A DNA stretch of 64,000 bases from an uncultured Halocynthiibacter sp. (GCA_947503035.1 CANNCD010000004.1:1-64000), one strand, 5' to 3'. Shown: positions 27,994 through 37,849, numbered from the stretch's first letter. Notes: a model not told the origin generated them from the sequence alone. Made by a program: numbers and translations.

Positions 27994-28730
27994 TATAGTA
28001 ACTCCAATGTATCGCCCGTGGCGATGGTGCCTGACGTCTCTACGACGGCCTTTACGCCAAAATCGAGGCGTCCCCAACCCTTGCGAAGTGCATAAAGCGT
28101 TTTGACATCGCGTTCGCCAGTTTCTGGGTTGGCCTCGGTCGCGCGGCACCGGTTGATGACCTCGTCAACACGCAGGATTGCCGTGCCGATTTTGACACGC
28201 TTGCCGAGCCAGCTCCGCTCTTCAAAGGCTTCGCCTCCGCTAAACCACAGGTTGCCGCGGAAACGGCGCGGATCAAGTTCTGTTCCGCAGGCCTCGGAAA
28301 GTGCCTTAAGAGAGGCGGTCCCTTGGATAGAGATCGAAGCGAATGACGCATCGGACATGCCGATCTCTGGGGATTTGATGACTGCGGTCGGTTGTGACTG
28401 CTCGGGCGGGTAAATCTTGGAGATCCACTCGACGATCTTATCGCTGTCTGACGCAGGAAGGACCACGAGGTCGTCCAGCTCAGGGTGCGATAGGGTGACA
28501 TAGTCGCCAGAAACCGACGCGGTCACCGCCATCAAAGACGGACCAAAGCAGCCGCGCGCGAAGTTCCCACATTTTTGCCATTCACCTGTGTCGACCGCAT
28601 CCCCAGTGAGGACTGCGAATGCTCTATCAAACGGCAATGGCCGCCCCTGTGTAAGGACGGCCGCTGTGATTTGCTCTGCGCCGACACCCTTAATTGGGTG
28701 CCGCCAGATTTGCTCAAGTGTTTTTATCAA
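27993..28730 (-). CDS. MOSC-domain molybdenum cofactor-binding protein
   Basis: The 245-residue protein has an N-terminal MOSC_N barrel (QIWRHPIKGVGAEQITA, PFDRAFAV) and a C-terminal MOSC domain with the expected RFRGNLWFSG and the conserved cysteine in INRCRATEANPETG that ligates molybdenum in mARC/YcbX-type enzymes. It may be a molybdenum-dependent N-reductase or sulfur-transfer protein; its partner is not visible here. It overlaps yidC by four bases and engB by one, so all three are translated together. Confidence 0.88.
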   Translation of the reverse strand: MIKTLEQIWRHPIKGVGAEQITAAVLTQGRPLPFDRAFAVLTGDAVDTGEWQKCGNFARGCFGPSLMAVTASVSGDYVTLSHPELDDLVVLPASDSDKIVEWISKIYPPEQSQPTAVIKSPEIGMSDASFASISIQGTASLKALSEACGTELDPRRFRGNLWFSGGEAFEERSWLGKRVKIGTAILRVDEVINRCRATEANPETGERDVKTLYALRKGWGRLDFGVKAVVETSGTIATGDTLELL

Positions 28731-30517
28731 CTGTCTTCAGCTTTCTTTTTAGAGAAGGAGCCTTTGATGTTGCCCAATACGTTTGGCTTCACGCCTTGGC
28801 TGCTCATGATCAGATATTGCTGAGTGAATGTGATCATGTTGTTCGCGATCCAGTACAACACAAGCCCGGATGCAAAGCTGCCTAGCATGAACATAAAGAT
28901 CCATGGCATCCATGCAAAGATCATCGCCTGTGTTGGATCTGTGGGGGCTGGGTTCAGTTTCTGCTGAAGGTACATCGAAACACCAAGGGCAATTGGCAGG
29001 ATACCCAATGATACCAATGCAAAGATAGAGTCCGCAGCAGGTACACCCCAAGGCAATAGACCAAAGAGGTTCAGGATGGATGAGGGATCAGGCGTCGCAA
29101 GGTCTTCGATCCAGAAAATCCACGGTGCATGGCGCAGTTCGATGGTGACCGCAATCACTTTGTAGAGTGAGAAAAAGATTGGGATTTGCATCAAGATCGG
29201 CAAACAGCCAGACGCAGGGTTTGCACCCTCTTTCTTATAAAGCGCCATCATGTCTTTCTGGAGCTTCTGTTTGTCGTCGCCGGCTTTCTCTTTGATCTCT
29301 TCCATCTGTGGTTGGATCTTCTTCATCTTCGCCATGGAGACGAATGATTTATACGCGAGAGGCAGAAGAAGCGCCTTGATGATCAGAGTCAGACCGATGA
29401 TGGACCAACCCATGTTTCCAATCATTGCGTTCAAAGTGTGAAGCAACCAGAAGATCGGCTTGGTAAAGAAGAAGAACATGCCCCAGTCGATAGAGTCTAC
29501 GAAACCTTCGATGCCGCCTTCGTTCTGGTAGGTGCGGATGGTTTCCCATTCTTTCGCGCCAGCAAAAAGTTCAGATGTGGTTGTCACTGTTGCGCCAGCC
29601 GCAGCCGTGACAACGGGTAAGCGGGTTTCGGTCGTGTAGATTTCGCGGGATTCGATATATTTCGCAACGGACGTAAACGCTTGTCCGTTTTCGGGAACCA
29701 GAGACGTCATCCAATATTTATCCGTAAAGCCAACCCAGCCGTTTGTTTCGACGTCTTGGATATTGGTTAGGGCGCCTTCAGCAGGATTTTCATCCATCTT
29801 TGGCATTTTGGAATAATCGATTTCTTCAAGCTCGCCGTCGGACATGCGGACAACGCCTTCGTGAAGAATAAAGAGCTTGGCGCCATCAGGTTCACCGTGG
29901 CGCGCGATCAAGCCATATGGGTAGAGGCGCACATCGGTCGCGCCGGTGTTCTCTACGGATTGGGTGACGCTGAACAGATAGTCTTCGTCAACGGCTAATT
30001 CACGACGGAAAATGAGACCATTCGGGCTTTGCCATTTGAGGGTAATAGGCGTTTCAGGAGTAAGTACGTTCCCCTGATCGAGTGACCAAATCGTATTGTT
30101 GTTTGGAACTTCGGAAGGTGCAAGAGAGCCAGCGGGGCCCCAGCCGTAGAGGGCGTAGTACGGAGTAGCGCTTGTTTCGGAAAAAAGCAGCTGTTCGAGG
30201 TCAGAGGTCGGGTCGGTCGTCGCCCGATAGTCTTTTAAGCTTAGGTTGTCGAAGCGGCCACCCAAAAGGGAAATCGAACCGACCAGCCGTGGTGTGTCAA
30301 TCTCAACTGATCCTGCCGTTTGCAGCGGAGCGACTTCAAGAGTAGCTGGGCTAGCAGCGGCTGCATCGCCGGACGGAGGAGTGATAGAGGCCTCGGATGT
30401 GGTCGTAGGCGAGGCGTTGGGGTCCACGACGGGGGCAGGAGCTAGGAATAGCCAGCCGAACATCACCAGAGAGCTTAGTACGATTGCCAGAATTACATTC
30501 TTGTTTTGGTCGTCCAT
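28727..30517 (-). CDS. yidC: Membrane protein insertase YidC/OxaI
   Basis: YidC inserts and folds inner membrane proteins alone or with SecYEG. The 596-residue Gram-negative form has an N-terminal membrane anchor, a large periplasmic domain (about residues 50-340) and the C-terminal insertase core (MGWSIIGLTLIIKALLLPL, ASGCLPILMQIPIFFSLYKV, with hydrophilic-groove residues). ATG 30517 (MDDQNKN) after AGGTGAAG is chosen; an upstream ATG (30523) and GTG (30529) are in frame. Downstream genes are coupled. Confidence 0.95.
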   Translation of the reverse strand: MDDQNKNVILAIVLSSLVMFGWLFLAPAPVVDPNASPTTTSEASITPPSGDAAAASPATLEVAPLQTAGSVEIDTPRLVGSISLLGGRFDNLSLKDYRATTDPTSDLEQLLFSETSATPYYALYGWGPAGSLAPSEVPNNNTIWSLDQGNVLTPETPITLKWQSPNGLIFRRELAVDEDYLFSVTQSVENTGATDVRLYPYGLIARHGEPDGAKLFILHEGVVRMSDGELEEIDYSKMPKMDENPAEGALTNIQDVETNGWVGFTDKYWMTSLVPENGQAFTSVAKYIESREIYTTETRLPVVTAAAGATVTTTSELFAGAKEWETIRTYQNEGGIEGFVDSIDWGMFFFFTKPIFWLLHTLNAMIGNMGWSIIGLTLIIKALLLPLAYKSFVSMAKMKKIQPQMEEIKEKAGDDKQKLQKDMMALYKKEGANPASGCLPILMQIPIFFSLYKVIAVTIELRHAPWIFWIEDLATPDPSSILNLFGLLPWGVPAADSIFALVSLGILPIALGVSMYLQQKLNPAPTDPTQAMIFAWMPWIFMFMLGSFASGLVLYWIANNMITFTQQYLIMSSQGVKPNVLGNIKGSFSKKKAEDS

Positions 30518-30630
30518 TTTCATCTTCACCTGTCAGAAAAACGTCAGAAAGGTTCAACAGGCGATAGGGGCAAAGGTCAAGGGCTTTCGCATGGGTGCTG
30601 GGAATTATCCAGTGTTCTAAGGTAAAACTG

Positions 30631-32172
30631 CTAGCTCCCCGCTCGCTTCCCGATTTTTGGGGTGCAGTCGATTTTGGCATTGTGCCGCTCGATCCACGCA
30701 ATCGTTTCTCCATAGGGCATTGGGCGCGCTAGGTTGAAGCCTTGGATGTGGCCACAACCAAGTTGGGCCAGCATCGCATGCTCGCCTATGGTTTCCACGC
30801 CTTCGGCGAGGGTATCCAGAGACAATCGTTCCGCCATGGTTAGGATTGCTGCAACCAGACATTGTTGGTCCTGATCTGTGTCGACGTTCGTGATGAAGGA
30901 TCGGTCGATTTTGATGCGCCCGACCGCGAACCGTCGAATGCTTGCAATCGACGCGTGGCCCGTGCCGTAGTCGTCTAGATCAATCGAACAGCCGAGATCG
31001 GAAAGCCCTTCTATGTTGCGCGTTATGATGTCCTCGGAAGTGTCGGCGGCAACTGTTTCAAGAATTTCGATGGCCAGACGTTCGGGCGCGAGATTATATC
31101 GATCCAACTCCCATCGTATTTTGTCCACAATTCGCGGATTCCTGAGTTCATCGCTCGAGAAATTGACACCAATTTGGGGAACGACGATTCCTTCTTTGTC
31201 CCAAGCGTTCAGCGCTGTCATCGACTGAGATAGCATCGTTTCGCTGAGGCGCTCTGAAAGGCCGCCTTTCTCAATCGCGGGTAGGAATTCTCCTGGTGAA
31301 ATGATCCCTTTCTGCGGATGCTGCCAGCGGGCGAGGGCTTCAAAACCAGTGATCTGTCCTGTGTCGGTCGATATTTGCGGTTGGAACCACGCTTGTATTT
31401 GTCCGTTCTCAAGAGCCGTCTCGATGTCTTGTAAGAATGAGGATTGGATCTCTGCGTGCTTTAACATTTCGTTTGAGAACGCTCTGATCGCGCTGGGGCC
31501 GTTTCGACATGCCTCGTCTTTGGCTGCTTCGGCGCACAGGCGAAGGGACGCGCCTGTCTGTTGGACGGCCTTGCGTGCCAAGCAAAAGCCAACAGAGCAA
31601 GTAATGTAAACCTTGGCAGAGTTGATCTGAACGGGGTGGTTCACCGCCGACTGAAGACGGCCGGAAAGTTGAATGATCGCCTCTAGGTCTGCACGTACAA
31701 CCGGCGAAAGCGCGATGGTAAATGACGAGGTATCGGTGCGCGCCACGATGTCATGTTCACGCAAGGCCCCCGTTAGGCGCTTGCCAACCGTGCGTAGAAT
31801 GGTGTCCGCAGATCGAGTCCCGACTCGTTCGACCAAGGTGTGGAAATCGTCAACTTCGACCGATAGGCAGGCCGTTGTCCGGCCGGTTGATTTTTCTGCC
31901 GCCAAGGCCGAATCGAGGGATGCAATAATTGTATCTTCGAGGTGGAGACCAGTGACACCGTCGCGCTCATGAATGGTATTGATCTGATTTGCAGAGAGCG
32001 CCCCTGATGAGACGAAAAGCAAGGGTAGAAGGAGTGCGGTCGAGACAAGAAGGGTTTCACCCCCGATCCAAAAGCTTCCCAGCGTAATCACCGGAAGAAG
32101 GGCGAAGATTTGTGGGGTGGCCAGCAATGCCGATAGCGGCTGCATGAGCTTGGTTATGTACTTGTTGCGCAT
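30631..32172 (-). CDS. Membrane-anchored GGDEF-EAL protein, likely c-di-GMP phosphodiesterase
   Basis: The 513-residue protein has two N-terminal hydrophobic segments (about residues 18-62), a degenerate GGDEF domain (the active loop reads RTDTSSF instead of GGDEF, so no cyclase activity is expected) and an intact EAL domain: EALAR, NFSSDEL, EILE, DLDDYGTG, KIDRSFI, AEGVE and QGF are all present. It should hydrolyse c-di-GMP, with the GGDEF part perhaps acting as a GTP or dimer sensor. AAGGG precedes the ATG. It sits between ttcA and yidC, unrelated to either. Confidence 0.93.
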   Translation of the reverse strand: MRNKYITKLMQPLSALLATPQIFALLPVITLGSFWIGGETLLVSTALLLPLLFVSSGALSANQINTIHERDGVTGLHLEDTIIASLDSALAAEKSTGRTTACLSVEVDDFHTLVERVGTRSADTILRTVGKRLTGALREHDIVARTDTSSFTIALSPVVRADLEAIIQLSGRLQSAVNHPVQINSAKVYITCSVGFCLARKAVQQTGASLRLCAEAAKDEACRNGPSAIRAFSNEMLKHAEIQSSFLQDIETALENGQIQAWFQPQISTDTGQITGFEALARWQHPQKGIISPGEFLPAIEKGGLSERLSETMLSQSMTALNAWDKEGIVVPQIGVNFSSDELRNPRIVDKIRWELDRYNLAPERLAIEILETVAADTSEDIITRNIEGLSDLGCSIDLDDYGTGHASIASIRRFAVGRIKIDRSFITNVDTDQDQQCLVAAILTMAERLSLDTLAEGVETIGEHAMLAQLGCGHIQGFNLARPMPYGETIAWIERHNAKIDCTPKIGKRAGS

Positions 32173-32240
32173 AAGATGCCCTTGAAGTGAAAACAGTCGG
32201 GTGATTCACTTTAGGCTAGCCACTTCGCCCTATCAGGCCG

Positions 32241-33128
32241 TTAACGCAGCTTGGGCGGATCGATAAAATCGTTCTTTTTTTGTTCACCCTCTGTTAGGGA
32301 GTTTGCCTCAAGCCCCAAAAAGTCGAAAATCTTGGGGTCAAGTAGGTGAGACGGGCGTGCATTTTGTAGCGCGCGGAACATGACGCCGCGCCGACCAGGG
32401 GAGTTTTTTTCCCAACCATCAAGAATTTGCTTCACTTGCTGACGCTGAAGCCCGTCTTGGCTTCCGCATAAGTCACAGGGAATAATGGGATAATTCATCG
32501 CGGTGGCAAATTTTTCACAATCAACCTCGGCCACATGGGCAAGGGGGCGATATAGGAACAAGTCGCCTTCGTCATTCACCAGTTTGGGTGGCATGGTCGC
32601 CAGACGACCGCCGTGAAACAGGTTCATGAAAAAGGTCTCGAGCATGTCATCGCGGTGGTGCCCAAGAACCACAGCAGAACAGCCCTCTTCGCGGGCGATC
32701 CGATAAAGATTACCGCGACGCAAGCGTGAACACAGCGCACAAAACGTGCGGCCGGCGGGAACCTTGTCCATGACAATGGAATAGGTGTCTTCGTATTCGA
32801 TCCGGTGGGGCACGCCCATCTTTTCAAGGAACTCGGGCAGAACCGTCGCGGGGAAACCTGGCTGTCCTTGATCAAGATTACACGCGAGGAGCTCGACGGG
32901 AAGGAGGCCGCGCCATTTCAGTTCGTGTAGAACCGCAAGCAGGGTATAGCTGTCCTTGCCGCCGGACAAACAGACAAGCCATTTGGCGCCACGTTCGATC
33001 ATGCCGTATTGCTCGATCGCCTCACGGGTCTGGCGCACAATGCGTTTGCGCAGCTTCTTGAATTCGGTCGTTGAAGGCGCGCCAGCAAAGAGGGCGTGAA
33101 TATCGTCTGATGTCATGTCTTGTTCCAT
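32241..33128 (-). CDS. ttcA: tRNA 2-thiocytidine biosynthesis protein TtcA
   Basis: TtcA thiolates cytidine 32 of some tRNAs using ATP and a 4Fe-4S cluster. The 295-residue protein has the PP-loop [17 protein letters not shown] and the cluster cysteines in [13 protein letters not shown], plus a third cysteine in [15 protein letters not shown] 33128 has a weak ribosome-binding site; ATG 33116 (MTSDDIH) has GGA at a better distance and is possible. Confidence 0.93.
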   Translation of the reverse strand: MEQDMTSDDIHALFAGAPSTTEFKKLRKRIVRQTREAIEQYGMIERGAKWLVCLSGGKDSYTLLAVLHELKWRGLLPVELLACNLDQGQPGFPATVLPEFLEKMGVPHRIEYEDTYSIVMDKVPAGRTFCALCSRLRRGNLYRIAREEGCSAVVLGHHRDDMLETFFMNLFHGGRLATMPPKLVNDEGDLFLYRPLAHVAEVDCEKFATAMNYPIIPCDLCGSQDGLQRQQVKQILDGWEKNSPGRRGVMFRALQNARPSHLLDPKIFDFLGLEANSLTEGEQKKNDFIDPPKLR

Positions 33129-33160
33129 GGCGTGCGTATGGCAAAAAATACGGGGTGGCG

Positions 33161-33397
33161 CTAGGGTTTCTTATGTTTCTCGGGAACGGGATCATATCCC
33201 GTGCCGCCCATTGGATGACAGCGCCCAATCCGACGGAGCGTGAGAAGGCTGCCTTTGACCCCGCCGTGTTTTTCAAGAGCCTCAAGAGCGTAGGCCGAAC
33301 AGGTTGGCTGATAGCGGCAATTGTACCCAACCCACGGCGAAAAGATCAGGCGATAGGCGCGCACCGGCAGGGCTGCGATATGGGCGAGTGGCGTCAT
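33161..33397 (-). CDS. yidD: Membrane protein insertion efficiency factor YidD
   Basis: YidD is a small amphipathic protein that assists YidC. The 78-residue product has the family cysteines and signature [20 protein letters not shown] and [17 protein letters not shown]. It overlaps rnpA by four bases, the standard rpmH-rnpA-yidD order. Confidence 0.95.
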   Translation of the reverse strand: MTPLAHIAALPVRAYRLIFSPWVGYNCRYQPTCSAYALEALEKHGGVKGSLLTLRRIGRCHPMGGTGYDPVPEKHKKP

Positions 33398-33744
33398 TTC
33401 GGTTTCCGTGGTGCGTGGATGCGGCCAACGGCACCGCGAAGGTCGTTCTGAAGCGCTGTGAATTCACGTGCGGCGGTTGTCTCGGCACGACCAATCAGAA
33501 CATAGTCCCAGCCGTCCACACCAATCTCGGGCAGAATCAGCCGCGCGATCTCACGCATCCGACGTTTGGCACGGTTACGGGCGACGGCATTCCCGACCTT
33601 CTTTGAACAGGTATAGCCGACGCGAATCCCTTCTGCCTCGCCTTCACGGCGTTTGCGCGCCTGTAGCATAAAGCTCCCCGCAGGGGTCCGACGCGCGCGC
33701 GCCGCCAGCAAAAAATCCGACCGTTTCTTAAGTGTGCTTATCAT
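33394..33744 (-). CDS. rnpA: Ribonuclease P protein component
   Basis: RnpA is the protein subunit of the enzyme that trims tRNA 5' ends. The 116-residue basic protein has [36 protein letters not shown] and [10 protein letters not shown], the RNR motif family core. ATG 33744 has a weak ribosome-binding site. A hairpin lies between rpmH and this gene. Confidence 0.94.
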   Translation of the reverse strand: MISTLKKRSDFLLAARARRTPAGSFMLQARKRREGEAEGIRVGYTCSKKVGNAVARNRAKRRMREIARLILPEIGVDGWDYVLIGRAETTAAREFTALQNDLRGAVGRIHAPRKPK

Positions 33745-33792
33745 AGTGAGCCAAATACCCCGTCGGGGCCCAATTGCATAGGTACAAACAAG

Positions 33793-33827
33793 AAAACCGC
33801 CGAAAGCATAATGCCATCGACGGTTTT
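33793..33827 (-). terminator. Hairpin between rpmH and rnpA
   Basis: On the reverse strand an 11-bp stem (33827-33817 with 33803-33793, one G-T pair) is followed by CTTG. It follows rpmH and probably gives partial termination, matching the need for more L34 than RnpA. Confidence 0.65.
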
Positions 33828-33859
33828 AAACTTGGTGAGGGCCAAAATGACCCGTCCGC

Positions 33860-33994
33860 TTACGCAGTAAGCGACGCACGACCTTTTGCACGACGTGCAT
33901 TTACGATCTTGCGGCCAGCTTTAGTAGCCATGCGTGAGCGGAAACCGTGGCGGCGTTTGCGTACCAGGTTAGATGGTTGATATGTGCGTTTCAT
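33860..33994 (-). CDS. rpmH: 50S ribosomal protein L34
   Basis: The reverse strand encodes the 44-residue L34: [20 protein letters not shown] followed by the [20 protein letters not shown] segment. The sequence is essentially the alphaproteobacterial consensus. It is the first gene of the rpmH-rnpA-yidD block. Confidence 0.97.
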   Translation of the reverse strand: MKRTYQPSNLVRKRRHGFRSRMATKAGRKIVNARRAKGRASLTA

Positions 33995-34075
33995 CGCAGT
34001 CTCCGTCAGTTTACCCAAAATCCCGAGAAAATGGATCCATCAAAGGATTCGGGGGGCGTATGTCTTGAAGCCCGT

Positions 34076-34104
34076 CTGTTAGAGGGTCGCGGAAAGGAAG
34101 TCAA
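34076..34104 (-). promoter_or_regulatory. Candidate rpmH promoter
   Basis: On the reverse strand TTGACT (34104-34099) and TAACAG (34081-34076) are 17 bases apart; the -10 is a weak match. Initiation would give a leader of about 75 bases. The rest of the 33995-34294 divergent gap shows no gene. Confidence 0.4.
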
Positions 34105-34294
34105 TTCGGATGTGATAAGTTTTCTGCAACAAATGCAGAGTATTTCAGAACCGAATTGTTTCAATCCCTCATAAAACATCACGCATTTTGGGACAATGGC
34201 TCACTACCGATCACCGAAGCGTGAGGGGGGTATCGGGTTTGATCAAATCAGGCCATGTTCGGTGAAACTTTGAAATGATGGACCGAGGTAAGAC

Positions 34295-35029
34295 ATGTCA
34301 GATACGAACCAAAACACAGCGAGCTCGATTTCGCGGCTCCTGCCTTTGCTTGCGATTCTTGCGGTCGCGGTCATTGGTTTTTTCACGCTACGCGACTACC
34401 TCACATTTGAAACACTGCGTGAGCACCGTGAGACACTGATTGCGTTCCGTGACGCGAACTATGTGTTGATGTCATTGATATTTGTGGGTGTTTACACCGT
34501 GATTGTTGTGTTCTCGCTTCCTGGGGCGGCGATTGCGTCGATCACTGGGGGGTTCTTGTTCGCGATGTTCCCTGGGACGTTGTACAACCTGTTGGCGGCG
34601 ACGATGGGTGCATCCGGCATCTTCCTTGCGGCGCGCTTTGGGCTTGGGGCGAAACTCGCCGCCAAGATGGAAGCCAGTGAGGGCGCCATCAAGAAGGTTA
34701 AAGACGGTATCGATGAAAATCAGTGGTCCGTGTTGTTTATGATGCGCCTTGTGCCGGTGTTGCCGTTCTTTGTTGCGAACCTTATTCCGGCCTTTGTTGG
34801 GGTGCCGCTTCACCGCTTCGTGGTTTCAACCTTTTTTGGAATCATTCCGGGAACATTGGTGTTCACATCCATCGGGAATGGTCTGGGCGAAGTCTTCGCC
34901 GCCGGTGAGACACCCGATCTTGGCCTGATCTTTGCGCCCCATATCATCCTACCGATTCTTGGGCTGGCTGCGTTGTCCGCACTTCCCATGGCTATTAAGT
35001 TTTTCTCTAAATCAAAGGTGACAGCATGA
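34295..35029 (+). CDS. TVP38/TMEM64 (VTT-domain) inner membrane protein
   Basis: The 244-residue protein has about five to six hydrophobic segments and the SNARE-assoc/VTT core: FSLPGAAIASITGGFLFAMF, then MMRLVPVLPFFVANLIPAFV. VTT proteins include DedA-like lipid or ion transport proteins; the substrate here is unknown. It overlaps the following oxidoreductase by four bases, a pairing that suggests a shared membrane redox or detoxification role. Confidence 0.88.
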   Translation: MSDTNQNTASSISRLLPLLAILAVAVIGFFTLRDYLTFETLREHRETLIAFRDANYVLMSLIFVGVYTVIVVFSLPGAAIASITGGFLFAMFPGTLYNLLAATMGASGIFLAARFGLGAKLAAKMEASEGAIKKVKDGIDENQWSVLFMMRLVPVLPFFVANLIPAFVGVPLHRFVVSTFFGIIPGTLVFTSIGNGLGEVFAAGETPDLGLIFAPHIILPILGLAALSALPMAIKFFSKSKVTA

Positions 35030-36444
35030 ACCGTATCAAAACCGATCTCTGTATTATTGGCGCGGGTTCTGGTGGCCTTTCGATTGCGGCGGGTGCTGTT
35101 CAGATGGGCGCGAGCGTGGTTCTTCTTGAAGGTCACAAAATGGGTGGCGATTGTTTGAACTATGGCTGTGTTCCGTCCAAGGCCCTGTTGGCCGCGGGTA
35201 AACAGGCCCACGGCATGGCGACGGGTGCCAAGTTCGGCATTACCCCGATTGAGGCGACTGTTGATTACGCCGCCGCCAAGGATCACGTGAAAAATGTCAT
35301 CGACACCATCGCCCCTCACGATAGCGTCGAGCGTTTCGAGGGTCTCGGCGTCAATGTGATTACCGAATATGGCAAATTTATCTCTCCGACCGAGGTGCAG
35401 GCCGGTGATAACATCATCGAGGCGCGCCGTTTTGTGATTGCAACCGGATCGTCGCCGTTCGTTCCACCTGTGCCCGGTCTTGATACCGTGCCCTATGAAA
35501 CAAACGAGACGATTTTCGAACTGCGTGACCGTCCCGACCACCTGTTGGTCATCGGTGGTGGCCCCATTGGCATGGAAATGGCACAGGCCCACATCCGTCT
35601 GGGGTCTAAGGTCACTGTTATCGAAGGTATGAAGGCGCTGGGCAAGGACGACCCTGAACTCGCCGAAATCGCCCTTGAACGTCTGCGCGCCGAGGGCATC
35701 GAAATCGCCGAGGACGCCTTGGCCGCCGAGATTCGCGGCACCGCTGGTGCGATTGAAGTCGAAACCAAGGACGGTCGTATCTTTAAGGGAACGCATCTGT
35801 TGATGGCCGTTGGGCGCAAGCCAAATATCGACCGCCTGAACCTTGAAAAGGCCGGTATCGAATTCACTCGTGCCGGTGTGACGGTCGACGCAAGCCTCAA
35901 GTCATCCAACAAGAAGGTATACGCCGTGGGTGATATCGCGGGTGGGCTTCAGTTCACCCATGTCGCGGGCTATCACGCGGGTATCGTTATCAAATCGGCT
36001 CTCTTTGGGATGCCTGCAAAACAACGCACCGATCACATCCCATGGGCGACCTATATCGACCCCGAAATGGCGCAAGTCGGCCCAACCGAGGCCCAAGCCC
36101 GCGAGATGCACGGCGACAAGGTCGAGGTGGTGCGTTTCAAATATAGCGAAAATGACCGCGCGATTTCCGAAGGGAAAACCACAGGCATGATCAAGGTGAT
36201 GGTCGTAAAGGGCCGTCCCATCGGCGCATCTATTGTTGGCGCACAAGCGGGAGATTTGATTTCGGTCTGGGCGCTTGCCATCGCGAACAAACTGAAGATG
36301 TCTCAGGTCGCGGCGATGGTTGCCCCCTATCCAACATTAGGCGAAGTGAATAAACGTGCCGCTGGCGCGTATTTCACACCACGATTGTTTGACAATCCAC
36401 GCGTGAAAACCATTGTAGGTCTTGTACAAAAGTTTCTCCCATAA
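35026..36444 (+). CDS. FAD-dependent pyridine nucleotide-disulfide oxidoreductase (MerA/Lpd-like)
   Basis: The 472-residue protein has the FAD-binding GAGSGGLSIAAGA, the redox-active disulfide GGDCLNYGCVPSK, a NAD(P) motif GGGPIGMEMAQ, the second FAD motif VYAVGDIAGG, and a dimerisation domain. It lacks an N-terminal heavy-metal domain and the C-terminal paired cysteines of mercuric reductase, and the lipoamide dehydrogenase H-P-T-x-x-E triad reads YPTLGE, so neither classic function is assured. It is coupled to a TVP38 membrane protein. Confidence 0.88.
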   Translation: MNRIKTDLCIIGAGSGGLSIAAGAVQMGASVVLLEGHKMGGDCLNYGCVPSKALLAAGKQAHGMATGAKFGITPIEATVDYAAAKDHVKNVIDTIAPHDSVERFEGLGVNVITEYGKFISPTEVQAGDNIIEARRFVIATGSSPFVPPVPGLDTVPYETNETIFELRDRPDHLLVIGGGPIGMEMAQAHIRLGSKVTVIEGMKALGKDDPELAEIALERLRAEGIEIAEDALAAEIRGTAGAIEVETKDGRIFKGTHLLMAVGRKPNIDRLNLEKAGIEFTRAGVTVDASLKSSNKKVYAVGDIAGGLQFTHVAGYHAGIVIKSALFGMPAKQRTDHIPWATYIDPEMAQVGPTEAQAREMHGDKVEVVRFKYSENDRAISEGKTTGMIKVMVVKGRPIGASIVGAQAGDLISVWALAIANKLKMSQVAAMVAPYPTLGEVNKRAAGAYFTPRLFDNPRVKTIVGLVQKFLP

Positions 36445-36460
36445 GTTGGGATAGTTAGGG

Positions 36461-37849
36461 ATGAAGATGTTTCCAAAGTCGCTTTCGGGCCGCCTGTTGT
36501 TGCTGACGACCGTATTCGTAATGCTGGCCGAGGTGTTTATCTTTGTCCCGTCTGTGGCCCGTTTCCGCGAAGACTTCTTACTGCTCAAACTGGAAAAGGC
36601 ACAGATCGCATCCCTGACATTGCTGGCCGATGACATGATTACGCCTGAACTTGAGGCGGAACTCCTCGAAAATGCTGGGGTGTTCAACGTTGTATTGCTG
36701 CGCGATTCTACACGTCAATTGATCCTGTCTGCGGATATGCCACGCACCGTCGACGCGTCCTTTGATTTACGGGATGCACCGGCCTTTCCTTTGATCCGCG
36801 ATGCGCTCGCCCGTATTGTGAATCCCGAGGATGAGGTCATTCGTGTGATCGGCAATCCGGTGCGTGACGCGGGCCTGATGATCGAGGTCACGACAAGCAC
36901 GCGATCCCTTCGTCAGGGTATGATCGAATATGGTCTCAATATTCTTGCGCTGTCTGCGGTCATCAGCCTCTTTGTTGCGGGGCTCTTGTTTTGGGCTATT
37001 CGTGGGCTCATGGTGACGCCCGTGCGGAATTTGGCGGCGGCGATGACGCATTATTCACACGCACCCGAGGATGCGCGCAGGATCATCAATCCGTCCTCGG
37101 ACGCCACCGAATTGCGCGACGCCGAAGATGCGCTCTATTCTCTGCAAAATGATCTAACCGCCGCACTTAAGCAAAAAGATCGCCTCGCCCAACTTGGAGG
37201 AGCGGTCGCAAAAATTTCGCACGATTTGCGCAATATCCTAACAACTGCCCAGTTGTTCGCGGACCGCATGGAGCAAAGCGCCGATCCCATGGTTGCCCGT
37301 GCCGCACCAAAATTGGTGGGCTCTATTGGGCGCGCGGTAAATCTGTGTGAAACCACGCTGAAATTCGGCAAGGCCGAAGAGGCGGCCCCATCGCTGTCTG
37401 AGGTCTCTCTCGCGGTGCTTGCGGATGACATCATTGAAGGCGAACGCCTTGCCTTGGATGAGAGTGCGGTGACGCTTACACATGATATTGACCATCACAT
37501 CACCGCCGTAGCTGACCCTGAACACCTATATCGCGTGATTTCCAATTTGGTGCGTAATGCCCGTCAGGCCCTTGTCGCGACCAAGGTTGAGGGAACCGTG
37601 ACTCTGTCGGCGACGGCGCAGGATGATGGCGTGCACATCATCGTGTCTGATACTGGTCCGGGCTTGCCTCCAAAGGCTGTTGAGCACCTCTTTACCCCAT
37701 TTCAGGGGGGCACCCGCAAGGAAGGTACGGGTCTTGGCCTTGCGATTGCCTCTGAGCTCGTGCGGGGACATGGCGGTACGCTTGAGCTTTTGTCGACGGG
37801 ACAAGGTGGGACCTCGTTTGAAATCTTTCTTCCACAAAAGAAAAACTAA
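36461..37849 (+). CDS. Orphan sensor histidine kinase
   Basis: The 462-residue protein has an N-terminal membrane segment (about residues 8-28), a periplasmic region, a second membrane segment (about 152-176), a HAMP linker, an H-box with the phosphoacceptor (KISHDLRNILTTAQL), and an HATPase domain with N-box NLVRNARQAL, DTGPGLPP and GTGLGLAIASELVRGHGG. No response regulator lies next to it, so its target is unknown. A tRNA gene follows. Confidence 0.92.
   Translation: MKMFPKSLSGRLLLLTTVFVMLAEVFIFVPSVARFREDFLLLKLEKAQIASLTLLADDMITPELEAELLENAGVFNVVLLRDSTRQLILSADMPRTVDASFDLRDAPAFPLIRDALARIVNPEDEVIRVIGNPVRDAGLMIEVTTSTRSLRQGMIEYGLNILALSAVISLFVAGLLFWAIRGLMVTPVRNLAAAMTHYSHAPEDARRIINPSSDATELRDAEDALYSLQNDLTAALKQKDRLAQLGGAVAKISHDLRNILTTAQLFADRMEQSADPMVARAAPKLVGSIGRAVNLCETTLKFGKAEEAAPSLSEVSLAVLADDIIEGERLALDESAVTLTHDIDHHITAVADPEHLYRVISNLVRNARQALVATKVEGTVTLSATAQDDGVHIIVSDTGPGLPPKAVEHLFTPFQGGTRKEGTGLGLAIASELVRGHGGTLELLSTGQGGTSFEIFLPQKKN

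Noticed and set aside
35026-36444. Annotation as mercuric reductase or dihydrolipoyl dehydrogenase
   Set aside because: The N-terminal metal domain, the C-terminal vicinal cysteines and the lipoamide dehydrogenase HPTxxE triad are absent; no merR, merT or 2-oxoacid dehydrogenase genes are nearby.
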